DNA of 6,154 bases from Dehalococcoidia bacterium (GTDB lineage Bacteria > Chloroflexota > Dehalococcoidia > GIF9 > UBA5629), in contig QYPU01000075.1 in NCBI GenBank assembly GCA_007280145.1, positions 1-6,154 of the forward strand, written 5' to 3'. The position numbers were made by a program, and so were the translations under genes. Under the pieces are notes generated by a model that was given only the letters and a program-made list of their open reading frames with translations, was not told the DNA's origin and made no database searches. Below are positions 4,842 to 6,154 of this stretch, in pieces. Position 1 is the stretch's first letter; every line of letters starts with the position of its first letter.

Positions 4842-6154
4842 CTACATACTTTCAGGTGCTGCCACGCTCATGAGATGCAAAGTCCTGGCTAGAACGATTT
4901 GGGCTGCCTCAACCAGCTTAAGCCGAGCCAAAGTTAGTGTTTGGTTTTTAGAAACAACCCGACACTGCTTGTAAAAGCTATGAAAGACAGTAGCTAAATT
5001 TTGAGCATAGTAAGGTAAATGATGAGGCTCTAAACTACAAGCGACTGTTTCTATTATCTCCGGCAGCAAGGTCATCTGCCGTATTAAGGTCAACTCAGGC
5101 TCGGTAGTGAGCAAAGAAACATCGCCCTGGCTATATTCGATTCCCCTTTCTTTAGCTAACCGAAGGATGCTGGCAACGCGAGCATGGGCATACTGAACAT
5201 AGTAAACCGGGTTGTCTGCCGACTGTTTCTTGGCTAGCTCCAAATCAAAGTCCATCTGACTATCAGCCGAACGCGATAAAAAGAAAAAACGGCAAGCATC
5301 TGGGCCAACCTCATCTATCACCTCTCTCAGGGTAATAATATCGCCGCTACGCTTGGAGACCTTGACTATTTCCTGCCCGCGACGCAGCGTAACCAGTTGG
5401 CAGATTATGATTTTAAGCCGTTCTGTGCTCACTCCCAGAGCACCAACTGCAGCTTTCATACGGGAAACATGTCCTTGGTGGTCTGCCCCCCAGATGTCAA
5501 TCACAGTATCAAACTGCCGCTCTAAGAACTTGTTAAAGTGGTAGGCAATGTCAGAGGCAAAGTAAGTAGGCGAGCCATCGCTCCGTATTAGTACATTATC
5601 TTTGTCTTCACCCAGCACAGGAGATACAAACCAGGTAGCATTCTCCTTTTCTGCTACACAAGAGGCGTCTCTGAGCAACTTCATAGCTTTTTCATATTGT
5701 CCACCTTGATACAAGCTTTGCTCACTGAACCAAACATCAAACTCGACTCCCAGTAACTTGAGGTCTTGCCTGATTTTATCCATTATTTTGCTGATCCCAA
5801 TTGCCCCGAGTTCCTGAGTAGCCACTTCCTCAGGCAATTTTAGAAAACGGTCACCTTCGTTGCCAACAATTTCCTTGGCTAGGTCAACCATATAGTTGCC
5901 CAAATAGCCGTCACTCGGCATCTCGGCATCGATGCCAAGGTATTGCTGATAACGAGTATAAAGAGAACGGTTGAAAGCATCTAATTGGCTGCCAGCATCA
6001 TTGATATAATATTCCTTCTCAACAGCATAGCCGGCAGCACCAAGTACGTTAGCTAAAGTGCTACCTAAAACAGCACCACGCCCATGTCCAACATGAAGAG
6101 GGCCAGTGGGATTAACGCTAACAAATTCAATCTGAACAGACTTGCTATCGCCCA
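4842..6154 (-). CDS. argS: Arginyl-tRNA synthetase (5' end outside window)
   Basis: Class Ia synthetase charging tRNA-Arg. The frame is open from the right edge (first full codon at 6152) to TAG 4842, giving 436 residues. With usual lengths near 550-580 aa, the N-terminal additional domain, about 110-140 residues, is missing. Visible motifs, numbered in the fragment: VSVNPTGPLHVGHGRGA (11-27) with the HIGH-type HVGH at 20-23; EYYINDAG (47-54); WGADHQGHVSRMKAA (about 221-235); KVSKRSGD (264-271, the KMSKS-like loop); and the DALR anticodon-binding domain starting near NPVYYVQYAHAR (314-325) and ending in SVAAPESM. An internal ATG at 5921 is not the start, because the conserved HIGH region lies upstream of it in the same frame. 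All key motifs are intact. Confidence 0.97.
   Translation of the reverse strand, partial: GDSKSVQIEFVSVNPTGPLHVGHGRGAVLGSTLANVLGAAGYAVEKEYYINDAGSQLDAFNRSLYTRYQQYLGIDAEMPSDGYLGNYMVDLAKEIVGNEGDRFLKLPEEVATQELGAIGISKIMDKIRQDLKLLGVEFDVWFSEQSLYQGGQYEKAMKLLRDASCVAEKENATWFVSPVLGEDKDNVLIRSDGSPTYFASDIAYHFNKFLERQFDTVIDIWGADHQGHVSRMKAAVGALGVSTERLKIIICQLVTLRRGQEIVKVSKRSGDIITLREVIDEVGPDACRFFFLSRSADSQMDFDLELAKKQSADNPVYYVQYAHARVASILRLAKERGIEYSQGDVSLLTTEPELTLIRQMTLLPEIIETVACSLEPHHLPYYAQNLATVFHSFYKQCRVVSKNQTLTLARLKLVEAAQIVLARTLHLMSVAAPESM

Noticed and set aside
5353..5544. Plus-strand open frame of 63 codons
   Set aside because: Antisense to the conserved catalytic part of argS; a shadow frame.
1..6154. A new multi-gene defence or mobile system
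   Set aside because: All large genes are recognisable housekeeping enzymes with intact motifs; there are no transposase, integrase, toxin-antitoxin, nuclease or CRISPR signals.

Overview
The window is a compact bacterial chromosomal segment in which every supportable gene lies on the minus strand. Reading in the direction of transcription (right to left), it holds: the C-terminal part of arginyl-tRNA synthetase (argS, runs off the right edge); a zinc-dependent medium-chain alcohol dehydrogenase; tryptophanyl-tRNA synthetase (trpS); an inositol-monophosphatase-family phosphatase; a 62-residue protein of unknown function; and a glutamine synthetase that runs off the left edge. There is no sign of mobile elements, CRISPR, tRNA or rRNA genes, and no gene-free stretch longer than about 140 bases.

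Organism: base composition is moderate (mid-40s % GC by eye), genes are tightly packed, and Shine-Dalgarno sites are good. TrpRS carries the four-cysteine pattern known for the [4Fe-4S] TrpRS of Thermotoga maritima. The glutamine synthetase belongs to a divergent, long type I branch that I associate with anaerobes. Together these suggest an anaerobic bacterium, possibly Chloroflexota (Dehalococcoidia-like) or a clostridial relative. This is an inference from protein flavour only.

Layout: argS ends at 4842, followed by a 140-base gap with only weak promoter-like signals and a strong ribosome binding site for the dehydrogenase (3556-4701). A 62-base gap precedes trpS (2507-3493). The phosphatase (1705-2496) starts 10 bases after the trpS stop, so the two are probably co-transcribed. 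A 134-base gap then holds the best promoter in the window, an extended -10 element with a perfect TATAAT at 1598-1603. It drives the 62-aa gene (1382-1570), whose TGA stop overlaps the ATG of the glutamine synthetase in an ATGA junction, so those two look translationally coupled.

Functionally this is mostly housekeeping: two aminoacyl-tRNA synthetases, a sugar/inositol phosphatase and nitrogen assimilation. The points most worth a second look are the small protein coupled to glutamine synthetase, the doubled structural-zinc cysteine motif in the dehydrogenase, and the iron-sulfur-type cysteine set plus KMGKT loop in TrpRS. I see no convincing new multi-gene system.
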